Assembly (NCBI GenBank): GCA_011316305.1
Contig: SAUG01000012.1
Location: 372,001-436,000, forward strand
Length of the DNA: 64,000 nucleotides
Origin: Rusavskia elegans
Taxonomy: Eukaryota; Ascomycota; Lecanoromycetes; Teloschistales; Teloschistaceae
Direction of reading: 5' to 3'
Every line of letters begins with the position of its first letter. Within the stretch, counting starts at the first letter, position 1. Shown here piece by piece: positions 21,551 to 32,513 of the stretch. Made by a program: the position numbers and the translations under genes. The notes below the pieces were generated by a model. The model had not been told where the DNA came from. It did no database searches and was given only the letters and a program-made list of their open reading frames with translations.

Positions 21551-22925
21551 ATAGTGTCCTTCGCTACTGCGTTCATCTTCCTACATTACATCATCTCAGC
21601 ATTAGCTGTACCAACAACTCACTCAGGGATCTCTTCGAGACAAGACGAACCGTGTCATAACCTGGCCAACCCCTACGGCGAATCTTGCTGACAAGCGCTT
21701 GATTTGAGCGGTTATCTGACCAAATGAAATCAAACCACGCCCATATGTACGGGAACCAAGGCTTCCAATTGCTGCAGGTCGGACGAACCCTGGAGTACAT
21801 GCTTCCTCCGACTTGCCAGAGGTGCCGCCGATAAAGACTGCCATGTCATCGGCACGGGTCAAGCTTGCAGCTTCGACAAAGATCAGGCTGTGGACATCAG
21901 TAATGCTCCTCAAGTTCACTACGTACTGAGCAACATCTACGGTACGTCATGACGTACCCGCTTGGAATTGCAGACTGCTGACAAGTAACCTAGCTATCAA
22001 CAACCTCTTCACCAGCTGGTACACCGCTCTGAACGTCAGTTCGAACAACGCGCAGGTCAAAATCCAGTCGATCGTCACAGAGCTCGATCCGCCGCAAGAG
22101 CAAGGCGTCTTCTTGAACCAAATCCTAACCGCCTTGTCCATCGGTCTCTCTTTCATCGGTGGACCCCAAGCAGGAGCCCTCGTATCAGCAGCCGCAGCAA
22201 CCGCCGCCCAAACATTCGTCAAAGCCGTCCAGCAAGCACCCACAGTCGCAGCCGCACTCTGGCCATCCGGCACCGAAAACTCGCAATCCATCCAAATCAG
22301 CAGTCTGGAAAGAGACCTATCTCTCGGCGCCGACCAGCTCGCCGAAATCGCGAACCGAGGTCTCGAACTCATCATGAGCGACATGCCCTCCTTCATCGCC
22401 TTCGCTCAATCAGGGGCCTTCGCGGGAGAAAACCCGATAGCCCTACCGGACCAAAGCTTCGAAGTCACACTTGCGCTCAAAACCTACATCCTCACCACAG
22501 CAATGACGGCCAATGGGTGGAAACCGCATGCGTTGCCCTACTCCAAGGAACAAATACCGCAGAACTCGGCCTGCACGTTCGATTCCAACAACATCTGCGG
22601 GGAATATACCTACTACAGCGATGCGACACAGAGAGCCTATACTCTTACTCGCAATGGGTATACTGGCGTTCGACCCAATGAGCTGATGAACGACATCATT
22701 GAGAAGAAATGGTCGGATCTGGCGTTGATGTTCGATGGGGCTTATGAATGCACTATGGCGGGCAAAATGGGCCAGGATCCGTTCGCTAATTTCGGGGTGG
22801 GCGGGGATTTCAGCACGGCTTGTGTGAGTCAGTTGAATTTTTGTATTGGGTGTTCGACCCCGTGTCCGGTGCCGGAGATTGAGGGTGTTTGTCCGTTTGG
22901 GAGATGCGTTGATGATTGTGATTGA
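21551..22925 (+). pseudogene. Disabled gene for a secreted cysteine-rich protein
   Basis: Exon 21551-21941 and exon 21994-22925 join in phase 1 across a 52-nt intron (GTACGT...CTAG), giving a frame of about 440 codons. The first exon begins with a signal-peptide-like stretch (FIFLHYIISALA), but the codon at the expected start is ATA. In-frame TGA codons stand at 21689 and 21725. Before, between and after these stops the frame keeps regular Cys, Trp and Asn placement. The body (PQVHYVLSNIYA, LFTSWYTALN, ILTALSIGLSFIG) resembles the C-terminal part of large secreted chitinase-like proteins, a moderate family guess. The tail has eight closely spaced cysteines. If transcribed, translation could only start downstream, e.g. 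at 22113, without a signal peptide. Confidence 0.55.
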
Positions 22926-23899
22926 TGGGAATGCTTCTTTGGTGTGAAAGATAGGGGGATTATGATGTAGAATGGTGGACAGTGGAATGTTCTGCACGGA
23001 GCCGGGGTGTTCGGTCGAGATGCATATGTTGTAGCGCTGGGGGGATTCAAGTATTACGTTCAATGCCAGCAATGGTCCTCAATCAGGCTGTTAGCCGAAT
23101 TCACCGTTTGACGGAACTGTTTTTCTCCCTATTATCTTCCTCCCAAAATCTCTGTGCTTGCTTCTCTGCATTTTTATCGCTATAGCCGCATAAAGCACTG
23201 CCTTCGATAACACGGAACATGCAAGCCCAATTGAATTTGACAGCCACCTACAGCGGGCCGTTGCGGATGCTTCATGTATGGCAATCTGCATGCAATCTAA
23301 ATTTGCTCAAAATAAACATCGGCGTGACCCGCACATTAAGCACCTTTCAAAGGCAGAACCATCAGAGATATACCTGCAAACTACATCCATTGGCGCTCTT
23401 CTAGGAACAGGATAAGATAGGGGTTCCGGCGGTAGATCATTGGGCGATCTCGACGATATATCGAATTTAGAAGAAGTTGATAGCACCAGCACCACATGCA
23501 TATATATGACTTTGAGGCTTGTGGTTGATGTTTCGTTTCACGCAACGTCACAGGGATATATTGATGATTGAGAAAAACTCCATGCCCTGTCAGATTGTTT
23601 CGTTGGTATTTGGGTTCATGCAACATTAGGTAGGATAATGCCAATCGAAAGACTCATACCCCGTCAAATTCATGCGTCAGTACCGGTGTGTAAGGACCCT
23701 CTGAGCCGCAATAGTGACGAGAGATATGCTGGTAGCCTCCAAATGGCGTTTTGAGAATCTTGGAAACAAGACCGGATCAATTGCACCCTGCTCTCCGACG
23801 GTCTGAGGTTCGAGGACTTCCCATGATCATTTGACGTATTGAAGCAAAAAGCTGGATGGTGCTCCAAGATCAAGTTCGATAGCATTGAGTACTGCCGGC
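22926..23899. other. Gene-poor region beside a gag fragment
   Basis: No intact gene. A minus-strand frame at 23670-23885 may be decayed sequence downstream of the gag fragment, but has no motif. Confidence 0.4.
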
Positions 23900-24394
23900 T
23901 CAGGTCCTCCCTCCAGAACCCAAAGTCGCTTCATTACATTTCCTACCGAGTTGGAACTTTTCGAGTTCCCGTTCCAGCTCGAGGGCGCGGGCATAGTCCA
24001 GTGGACCGAGTTTTTGCTGGAGAGCGCGAAGGATGTTCCATGGATGGACCTCGAACATCGTAATGTAGAGCAGATTGTTCATAGAGAGAGTATCAAATAT
24101 GAGATCGAAGATATTGGTAATCCCATCACGCTGTTCAAGCCAGTCTGCATAGTCGATCTCGTATATTTCCCGTAGGAGCTTGTGATGAGCCCGGATATTG
24201 GCTCTGCTGGCTTCGTCGCTATCATCCGGGAAAGCAAGCTTCGGTCTTTCTGGTTTTGGTAGCATTGCAGGTTTGGTTGATTTGCTTGGATCGATGAGAT
24301 GCCAGACGTCGTAGCCGGTGGCCTTGACTCTGACGAAGGAAATCCACAGGTCCCAATCCTTGGAGGTTCTGAGCTTCAGGTTTCGTGTTCTCAT
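23900..24394 (-). mobile_element. Copia-type retrotransposon gag fragment, solo
   Basis: 164 residues on the minus strand. The opening (KLRTSKDWDLWISFVRVKATGYDVWHLIDP), followed by a Pro/Lys-rich segment and a helical stretch ending with NNLLYITMFEVHPWNILRALQQKL, follows the layout of the N-terminal Gag region of fungal Ty1/copia elements. No zinc knuckle, protease, integrase or reverse transcriptase follows, and frames downstream are closed. I saw no flanking long terminal repeats. It is either a truncated element or, less likely, a co-opted gag gene. Confidence 0.55.
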
Positions 24395-25145
24395 TGTGAC
24401 GAACGGGTTCTGTGTGTATAGGGAATGGTGAAAGAATTATTCAAAGGGTCCCATTCGGAGAGGATTCAATCTGTCTGTGCTTGTTGAGGATTTACTTGGA
24501 AGAATCCTTGTTGATGTGGGCTTTCCTTCTTTCCGGCGTGGTCGTATGGATGAAAAAAGGTGGGAACTTTTGCGGCTGCAGGGGTTTAAGATACCGGGTT
24601 CATGACTGTCAAAAGAGTGAGGTTTGCCATGTGTGAAATTGACTACAGAAAAGTTCTTCAAGGAGAAGTTGAAATAGAATTTTCTATGTGCGCGCTAGCG
24701 ACGGGGGCACTAGGCCTAGTTAAGACTAATGCGGATGCCCTTGGCTCTTTTGAATTTTGATTGGTCATCCTCGATCGATGACCTGCATGCACATGCTTTC
24801 GGCCGGTCTTCTCTAATGGACGCTCAAGCTTGGCCTATGTAAGCGACTATTCTCCGCAAACAATGCTTCCAGCAGAGCGTCTTCGCCGATTTCTCGGTTC
24901 CCCTACTGCTTGTGGCATTCGATTCAGGGGTTCAGCCCATCCAGGTTAGATGTGGTAGCTTAGTCTCCAGGATTCAAGAGTGACATCCGCGATCTGGACA
25001 AGTTCAAATCTACGTATTTGGGCCGAAGAAACAAGTCATGTTCATCTGAACTTTAGGAATCTCTTTTCCCCGTTCATTGTGCTTTTGCATCGAAAGCTAC
25101 TCCACTTCAGGATCTAGGAAGATGAAGAAGAAGCTATCTACTCTA
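24395..25145. other. Intergenic, no gene seen
   Basis: No supported coding or RNA feature. The stretch 24660-25080 is the flank between the gag fragment and the GNAT gene 3' end. Confidence 0.5.
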
Positions 25146-26013
25146 TCATACCTTGCCTTCCTCCACCTTGTTTTTCTCCACAGAGGCTTTCGACTCCTTG
25201 ATCATAGCAATATGCGTATAGGTGCCGCCGTGGATACCGCATGCTTGGAGGTCGATATCAAGCCGGTTCACCATGACATACACCCTCTTCTCATACATCC
25301 TAACCACTTCCCCATCTAACTCCGTATCCAGATAGCAGACAACGCCCTCCTTGGCCGCACGTTCCACGGGCCAAGCCAATAGCATACTACCGGCTCCCCG
25401 ACGCTGATGCTCAGGTAGGGTGACGAGCTGATTGAGCACTAGAATTATTACACATTCGGGTTAGAGTTTGAAGCTTATTTGGCATAAATACCAGATGCAC
25501 TGGTAGGGTGTCCAAATTGCCTGGCAGTCGAGGTACCGAATGCCCAACCCGCCACACGAAGGGAGAAGTAAGGTAATTCTGACATAACACACCATAAGAC
25601 TTCCTACCCTTCAACACCTTGATACGCAAGTCCTCCGTACCATTGACCGCCCGGCTGCAGAACACGTAGTTGATCCCCCATGGCGCACGACCCGGCAACA
25701 CCCCGCTGGCAACCGGCCGGTTTTCGTTTTTGGGTAAGATCCAATGCGCCCAAGCGATCATGGTACCTTCGGAAATCTTGCCGTCTTCTTCATAGTCGAC
25801 TACTTTGAGGTAGACGTCCTCGGAATTTCTCTGCTTGGATCCCTGGAGAGCGTGGGCGTATTTGCGGGCGAGATTTTCGCGGATGGCGTCGGTGGAGGCG
25901 GAGCCGAATCTAATATGTAGGATTTCAGTGGTCACTTCTTTTTTCGGTTGTTTTGATCCTGATGCAACGGTATTCTTCTTATCCCCGGTATGTGGGACTT
26001 GTTGGTATTTCAT
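25146..26013 (-). CDS. GNAT-family N-acetyltransferase, possibly frameshifted at its N-terminus
   Basis: Exons 26013-25608 and 25438-25146 join in phase 1 across a 169-nt intron (GTAGGA...TTCTAG), giving about 232 residues. The acetyl-CoA-binding signature is LVTLPEHQRRGAGSMLL (Q/RxxGxG/A type), followed by a Cys-Tyr-Leu-Asp strand and YEKRVYVMV. The upstream part carries TEILHIRFGS and GTMIAWAHWILP, typical of fungal GNATs that use small-molecule substrates. The usual start (MPLSLV) is visible at 26093-26076 but in another frame; a one-base shift between them would join both. The ATG at 26013 is therefore a fallback start. Substrate unknown. Confidence 0.6.
25517..25545 (-). repeat. Dispersed hairpin-family element inside the GNAT intron
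   Basis: The minus strand reads GCATTCGGTACCTCGACTGCC, aligning with the copy at 14005, but the second arm has diverged and does not pair. It sits inside a 169-nt intron, about three times the usual intron length here, so insertion may explain the extra length. Confidence 0.4.
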
Positions 26014-26093
26014 GAAAGATGTGATGTTGAAAATATGGGTGTTTGCGATATTGGGGCCATCGGTGGCATCACACTGACTAGTGAGAGAGGCAT

Positions 26094-27485
26094 GTTGAAT
26101 TTACTTGCTCATAACTGCTAACCCTTTTGCAAGTCTTTCACATGCTCTATCTACGCTCTCCGATCAGATCAAAGCGTCCATCTATGTCCAAATAGTGCTG
26201 CCAGGGGGGATGAAAAGTTCATACATTGGTTTCAGGCCAAGAAGTAATACAAGAAGAATTTGTAGTCTTGTGCGAAATACAGGAGGTATTAACATAGGGT
26301 GGTGCCGATTGTAGAGTATCTCCATGCTGCATAACCATACAAGATATCCCCAGGCTGACAGTGAAGTCTTGACGGTGTTCCGAAGGAGAACGTACAACAA
26401 TTCATTCCCAGATGGTCAGTCCAGCTTTGAACATCGAAAACAAGAAGCAATAACATGATATCAGTCCTTGGAAAGACCTGCTGCGATGGAATTCCCGTGA
26501 GAAGGGTGTATATAAAACCCGAGGCGCATTTGTCGTAACCCCTGAACCTGTCATGAAATCCACACTACTGAATCCTTGTTTGATGGTAAATAACAGTCTA
26601 TCCGGTCTTTTTGTACGGATTATTTATGTACAGGCTCGCCAGGCCTTCGGGCTGAACATAACGGAATTTGGTCAAATTAAAAATAAATCGCAATCAGGGG
26701 GTTACGAGAGCCGGTAGCTCGATGAGTAATATAGTTTTACCGGTTTACAGATCGGAGTCTACGGCTGCTACGGTCAAAAAGTATATGGGGTAGACTGATT
26801 GCTATAATCTTGACATGGAACAATATCACGTATGATTTTGGGAAGAGTGAAGTGGTTGTCACCAAAATTTGGTTGCCGAAGTTCAGCCGCGGGATTGCAA
26901 AACTCATTAGACGCCTTGGTACTGTGATTCAGGGGTTATGCAGAGCCCTTCACAAACACTTCAATGCTCAGCAAATTCATCATTAGATTGGGGATGAAGC
27001 TATCTATGAAGAACCAGGGTAGTCTGCGAAAGAATCGTCGTGTTCACGAGCTACTACCTGTTCTTTTTAATACCGAATCTACTGATGCTCGGATGTGGCC
27101 AAAGATAACAGATGCTATATTACCGCAAGTCACGCTAAACAGGAAACCAAATTATCTCGTCCGTCAACTAGTAATTATCATTCGATGAAATAGGAAAGGA
27201 ATATCCGAAGCCATGTGATGACGGTCTCCTGCAGCTATCTTGCATATCTTGACTAGCCAAAATGGGCAGCTCTCAAACATCCTACATCCAGACTTGGCAG
27301 GTACAGAACAAAAAGAAACCCACTTCTGGACGCAATCAGCTGCCCCGCTCCTGCAGCAATGGAGCTTGAGCGATTGGGGCAACGAGGGAATGGATGGGAT
27401 CGAGTGAATACATAAAACAAGGTAACCCACATTCCTTGCGTCACGCTGCCACTCCTCTGAAGGCTGCATTGATCTTCAAGACGGA
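26094..27485. other. 1.4-kb intergenic region upstream of the sedolisin gene
   Basis: No gene supported. It contains a GATACCTCGAT-family element at ~26693-26780. Sequence from ~27200 is probably promoter and 5' UTR of the protease gene. Confidence 0.5.
26693..26780 (+). repeat. Dispersed element, GATACCTCGAT subfamily (long, diverged)
   Basis: Begins CAATCAGGGG and has GGTAGCTCGAT as core (26713-26723). It includes CCGGTTTACAGATCGG, which can pair CCG/CGG, and ends CTACGGCTGCTAC, matching the end of the copy at 36933. Identified by shared start, core and end rather than uniform identity. Confidence 0.4.
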
Positions 27486-29459
27486 ATGTTGTTCGTTTCT
27501 GCTGCTTTCCTAGTCTGTGCTGGGCTGTCCGATCTTGTATCATGCTCACCTGTGCGAAGCCGGTCTTCGTATGCAGTCAAGGACTCACACCATATTCCTA
27601 GGCAGTGGACTCGCATTGGCCAAGCCCCAGCGGACCATGTTGTCAAGTTGCAGATCGCATTGAAGCAAAGTCAATTTGATGAGCTTGAGAGACATTTGTA
27701 TGAAGGTGAGTCTCCAGTCTTTCCTTACTTTGTGTGTGATTGACGTAATTCTGTGTAGTGTCTGATCCGGACCATCATCGATACGGCGAGCACCTGAATT
27801 TCGATGAGGTGAACGATTTAGTTAAGCCTGCCGATGACTCCTTGAACCTTGTTCACGAATGGCTCCGTGATCACGGTATCGGAGAGGACAGACTTAGCTA
27901 CAGCCCTGCGAAGGACTGGGTGAAGGTGTCCTTGCCTGTCGCCCACGTAGAACGCCTGCTGAACACCAAATACGCCGTTTACAAGCATCTGGATGGCACC
28001 CATCTTGTACGAGCACCAACCTGGTCACTTCCGAACCATCTCCACAAGCACATCGATACGATCCAACCAACGAATTCATTCTTCCGCGCCGCGCCCAAGA
28101 AGAGCACTGTCATGCCGGTCGCAGATGACGAAGAAGATATGTCCGATCTGTCTGCGGTGCAGCGAATCAAGGCCACCAATCCCTCGCCCGATTTGGCTGT
28201 TGCTCAAGCCTGTAACGTCAGTGCCGTGACTCCGCTGTGCTTACGAACGCTTTATGGTACCATCAATTACGAACCCAAGGTCCCTGGCAAGAACAAAGTA
28301 GGCTTTACGAATTACTTGGGCGAGACCAGTAACCGCTCCGATGTCTTCCTTTTCCTGAACCAGTTTCGACCAGAAGCAGCTCAGGTCGCATTCAACACGT
28401 TTCAATTCAGGATCGAAGTCATAGCCAACGGCGATAACCAGCAGACCCCTAACAACGCGACTCAGCTTGCCGCTGGTAAAGACTTGGAGGGGAATCTTGA
28501 CGCCGAGACGATTCTGGGGATTAGTTATCCGACGCCATTGATCGCTTACAACACCGGTGGTAGTCCTCCTTTTAAACCCGATGACAACACCCCAACGAAC
28601 ACCAATGAACCGTATCTCGTCTGGGTGCAATATGTACTTGCTCAACGGGACCTTCCCCAGGTCATCAGTACATCCTACGGCGATGACGAACAAACAGTCC
28701 CGCAAGCATTCGCCCGTCGTGTTTGCAATCAATTCGCACAACTAGGGGTGCGGGGAGTGTCCCTCCTCTTTGCCAGTGGCGACGATGGTGTCGGACCCGA
28801 TGGTTCATGTTTTACTAACGACGGCAAGAACACCTCATCATTCTTGCCTTCTTTCCCAGCAGGCTGCCCATACGTCACCACTGTTGGTGCGACCAAGAAT
28901 TTCAACCCCGAGGTCGCGGCTTTTGATCCCCGGAATGGCTTCGTTTCTGGTGGTGGCTTCAGCAACTATTTCCAGAGACCTTCGTACCAAGATGCCGCTG
29001 TCAAGCCATACGTCGTAAGCCTTGGAGATCAATTTAAGGGCTTGTATAACAAACGTGGTCGAGGGTATCCTGATATTGCCGCTCAGGGGCAGTTGTTCCA
29101 AACAGTCTGGAATGGAACAATTCGACGCCTCGATGGTACCTCGGCGAGTACCCCGGCGGCGGCGGCGATCTTATCGTTGGTTAACGATTCACTGCTGGCG
29201 GCTGGAAAGAGGCCGCTGGGCTTCTTGAACCTGTGGCTGTACAAGAGGGGATACAAGGCTTTTACTGATGTCCTGAGTGGGGCTGCAACCGGGTGTGGAA
29301 CAAGCGGCTTTCCAGCTGTGAACGGTTGGGATGCCGTGACCGGGTTTGGCACTCCGGTGAGTTGACAAATGTTCGGTATGCGATTCTGGGCTCAAGCTGA
29401 ACATATTTGTGCCACAGTACTTCCCCAAAGTCAGAGCCGCGGCTTTAAACTCTCATTGA
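27486..29459 (+). CDS. Secreted tripeptidyl peptidase / sedolisin (S53 family)
   Basis: Acid-acting extracellular serine-carboxyl protease that releases tripeptides. Three exons, 27486-27705, 27759-29356 and 29418-29459, give 619 residues. A signal peptide (LFVSAAFLVCAGLS) is followed by an activation propeptide (HVVKLQIALKQ ... DPDHHRYGEHL) typical of S53 enzymes. Catalytic residues are visible: E317 and D321 in DLEGNLD, and S535 in the GTSASTP motif. VISTSYGDDE carries the oxyanion region. The calcium-binding end FTDVLSG...GWDAVTGFGTP continues into YFPKV only if the third exon is used, which supports the 3' intron (GTGAGT...CACAG). All family features are intact, so it should be active. 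Confidence 0.93.
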
Positions 29460-29583
29460 AGACGTACCACCAAACCAAGAATCCTAAGGAGTGAAGCTGG
29501 TGCTGTGTAAGAGACGTGCCTTGTCTCGAATGTCCATCATGCATGGCAGAAAATAATCCTTTGGAGTGGAGAGGACTGTAGGG

Positions 29584-30408
29584 TTAATTAAGAGATTTAT
29601 CAAATAGAGTCGGCTGATTGACATTCGCCGGAGGAATGCATGCGCCCCTGATAGAGCAACAACAGCAGGTGAAACGTCGCAAGGCTATGAGGCTCACGAC
29701 GATCTCGTCCTGCAATCCTTGCGAGAGCGCATCGTCTGCGAGCTGTAGTGTCCCAATCTCCCGGCTCAATAGACCATCGAAGGGACAAAACTCTGCCAAC
29801 TGCACCCCCTGGTCATTCATCAGAACGACATCATGTTCTCTTCGACGAGCACTACGCAGTAAACCCCTTTGAGATGCTGAAGGATCTTTCGATTGCCATT
29901 TGAAGGTCTGAGATCCATGTGTCCACGAATGAGTACAATGCTGCGATGACGATGTCTTGGACCTCAGGACTGGGTAACGAGGCCCCCTGACCATCTGGAC
30001 GCCTCCACTACCACCGCAAAGCCAGATGACGCTAACATAGTCCTGGACTTCGCCGCCCCGATATATGAACATGGTTGGTTTTGAACCTTGGCTGACCTTC
30101 ACGGCCGTGTAGAGAAGGTGCTTCTTATTCGCGTCGAATATGGTAAATTTTGAGGTCATGGCAGGTTTGTATAGACGGAGAAGAGTGTTCGAAGTATTTC
30201 CATCCGATTGACAGTCTACCCGTACCCTCTTTGAAGAGAGCTGGGATAATGCACCAATTGGTTCGGGGGTCTGCAAAGAGGATCCGGGTGCATTGACGTG
30301 GGGTGTTCCACTTGAATAAGCTGGAAGAGGCTCCGGAGATAGAGAGTCTCGAGATTCGGCGAAAGAGTAACGAGGCGGTAGCTGTTCGTTATCGATAATG
30401 CTCTCCAT
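29584..30408 (-). CDS. Hypothetical protein, Pro-rich N-terminus and beta-rich core
   Basis: About 274 residues from the ATG at 30408 (ESIIDNEQLPPRYSFAES). A further in-frame ATG at 30459 is less likely because the PPRY-containing start is typical of such fungal proteins. Residues ~80-220 look like beta strands (TSKFTIFDANKKHLLYTAV, DYVSVIWLCGG), a layout seen in fungal tubby- or scramblase-like domains. A short DEIVVSLIAL helix and a Cys-cluster CCCC, a possible palmitoylation site, lie near the C-terminus. No firm family. Confidence 0.5.
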   Translation of the reverse strand: MESIIDNEQLPPRYSFAESRDSLSPEPLPAYSSGTPHVNAPGSSLQTPEPIGALSQLSSKRVRVDCQSDGNTSNTLLRLYKPAMTSKFTIFDANKKHLLYTAVKVSQGSKPTMFIYRGGEVQDYVSVIWLCGGSGGVQMVRGPRYPVLRSKTSSSQHCTHSWTHGSQTFKWQSKDPSASQRGLLRSARRREHDVVLMNDQGVQLAEFCPFDGLLSREIGTLQLADDALSQGLQDEIVVSLIALRRFTCCCCSIRGACIPPANVNQPTLFDKSLN

Positions 30409-30722
30409 TGCGAGTGTCGGGATTGTATACCACTGGCGTTGATGTATAGACCTTATCAAGTGTGCGGTTGCATACCCATAGACATTTAAGCAAATCGGAC
30501 CTGTCTCTGTTTCGTCAGGATTGATTCAAGGCCGCTATCTGGATACTTTGGTCGGGGTTTTGCAGTGTATTAAGCTTCATTGATTCCGGATATCGCTTAG
30601 GACTGGATGGGTTGAAGCTGCGAGTCTTGCCGACTTTGCACGCCAGGTGCTCGATCTGTCTATTATCTAGTGAAAAATGCAAAAGAAATACGTCTTTCAC
30701 GACCACGAATGTTCCGCTCAAC

Positions 30723-32063
30723 TCACACATGCTGTGGAGGTAGAGTATCATGACGCTTTTGGGCATTTGCGATCTTGAGGACATCTTCAGCAGTCGTATT
30801 CTCTTCACCAAGAACATACGCCTCAACCAAGTCTCTTATGGGGATCGGTCCATCGGGATCTCCACAAAAGTCCCAATAATCTCCTTCCATGGGATCGTTC
30901 GAAAGGCACCCTCCACAACGGAACTTTCCCAGTGGAAGAGTCGTCCGTAAATCTCGAAAGACATCAAGCCATAGTCCTCGAATTAATCTGTAATGTACAA
31001 CGTGAACGACCTTGAGTGTTTTGATGTGCTTATACAGGAAACCAAGGAGATCTTTATCAGTTGAATAGTAGAATTGTAGGTTGACCTCTCGCAGGTTGGG
31101 CCAGTAAGAATCTCCGAAAGTCGAGACCAAATCAAAAAGACCAAGCTCCTTCGAATGGAAAGTCAGATCTAGAATTTGAAGGTTCGACATTGACTGCAGG
31201 AGGGCCAGGTGTCGACCTTTATCTAGGAACGCCTGACATTCGTCGTCCCCCTCTAGAACCCGTTCATCGTCGTGAGCGTCTGGATCTCGCCAGCCATAAA
31301 TTTGACTCGTGCAAAGCGCCATTCTGAAAACCTTCAGGGGGCGAAAGATCTCTCGCATGAGCTCGAAGTTCTCGTCGCTTTCTTGAAGTATCTTCCAACT
31401 GACCAAGCCCATGTTGAAATTCTCCAGCGTAATGGTGGCTGTCGCTGAACGAACACCATGAAGAAGAGTCAACAGTTGGGGCACCCCACAGTGGTTATAG
31501 TAGTGATCGTCCCCGAATGCTCCCACAAGTGTATCCTCGAAGGTCTCCTCGACGATATTATTGGTCTCGGTGCACGCTTCGTGGAAGTTGGAGAGAGTAA
31601 TACGTTTGAGATTAGGCAACTGAGCCACCATTGTCATGATGTCTACAATGCCAAAGTCCTTTTGACGAAGATCCTCTTGTTCGGCCCGCGTCTTTTCGTA
31701 TGTCGCATATCCAATTGCTAGCTCTTTTTCAGTGTATCGCAATTTCGGGGAGCATGCTTTGGGATTGCCTATGTAGAGAGCGCCGCCAAGACCTCGCCTC
31801 CATTCACCACTGCTGTAATGTGTTTTGACAACATCGATATGGTAAACAAGTGACTTCAGACGGCGGCCTAGGATAGGGTGCTTCACGACTTCGGCGAGGT
31901 GTTCGAAGCTCTTGCGAGTGAAAGTGATCTCGACTTCAGGAAGTAAATAATCTAGACCGACATTGGCGAACGTCTTACACACTTCTCGGAGGTTGAGTAC
32001 GTCCTCGCGATCAACGAGCGCGAAGATGTGATGATGGAGCTCCAATGGCAATGAGTAATCCAT
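30723..32063 (-). CDS. F-box protein
   Basis: 446 residues, intronless. The first 45 residues are an F-box (SLPLELHHHIFALVDREDVLNLREVCKTF), expected to bind Skp1 in an SCF ubiquitin ligase. The remainder is leucine-rich with irregular repeats (LPNLKRITLSNF, MSNLQILDLTFH, WPNLREVNLQFY), consistent with a substrate-recognition domain of degenerate leucine-rich repeats. Substrate unknown. Such genes are highly expanded and variable in filamentous fungi. Confidence 0.8.
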   Translation of the reverse strand: MDYSLPLELHHHIFALVDREDVLNLREVCKTFANVGLDYLLPEVEITFTRKSFEHLAEVVKHPILGRRLKSLVYHIDVVKTHYSSGEWRRGLGGALYIGNPKACSPKLRYTEKELAIGYATYEKTRAEQEDLRQKDFGIVDIMTMVAQLPNLKRITLSNFHEACTETNNIVEETFEDTLVGAFGDDHYYNHCGVPQLLTLLHGVRSATATITLENFNMGLVSWKILQESDENFELMREIFRPLKVFRMALCTSQIYGWRDPDAHDDERVLEGDDECQAFLDKGRHLALLQSMSNLQILDLTFHSKELGLFDLVSTFGDSYWPNLREVNLQFYYSTDKDLLGFLYKHIKTLKVVHVVHYRLIRGLWLDVFRDLRTTLPLGKFRCGGCLSNDPMEGDYWDFCGDPDGPIPIRDLVEAYVLGEENTTAEDVLKIANAQKRHDTLPPQHV

Positions 32064-32513
32064 TGGGATGGTTGTAATACGTGGCCAGTTCCAAGAGATG
32101 CGCTTACGTTAAAGCGTGATGGCATACAGTTCGGCTCTTTGTGTGACAAAACAGTATCGCAGTGTGAGCACACAGCAGTCGATACCTCGAAGTAGGATTT
32201 CGCTCTCACGATTAAAGGCTCCGTCAATGCAGCTGGTATAAGGGTATATTATGAGCAAATCAGAAGTAAGCTGACGTCACTGTGCTTCCAACTTGAGCAA
32301 GGCTGAGGTCGACCACCACCGAAGCTCGAGATATGGATACAATCTCTACACATTTTATCATCCCGACCTGGCCCAGATGTGACCCGGCTAGCCCTTCGAT
32401 TATGATCCGTTCCTTGGAACCTTCTACTCTTCGCACCCATACCACTAGCATTGAGGATTGGGTCGATATTAGAGTGCGGCCTCGATTCCCGTTCGCTAGG
32501 ATGTGTTCTTGAT
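32064..32513. other. Divergent promoter, F-box gene and membrane-protein gene
   Basis: Short shared upstream region. It contains a GATACCTCGAA element at 32175-32235 and no coding signal. Confidence 0.5.
32172..32236 (+). repeat. Dispersed element, GATACCTCGAT subfamily
   Basis: ACAGCAGTC precedes GATACCTCGAA (32181-32191), which is followed by GTAGGA and TCGCTCTCACGATTA. ACCT...AGG and TCG...CGA can both pair. It lies in the promoter region of the F-box gene. Confidence 0.5.
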
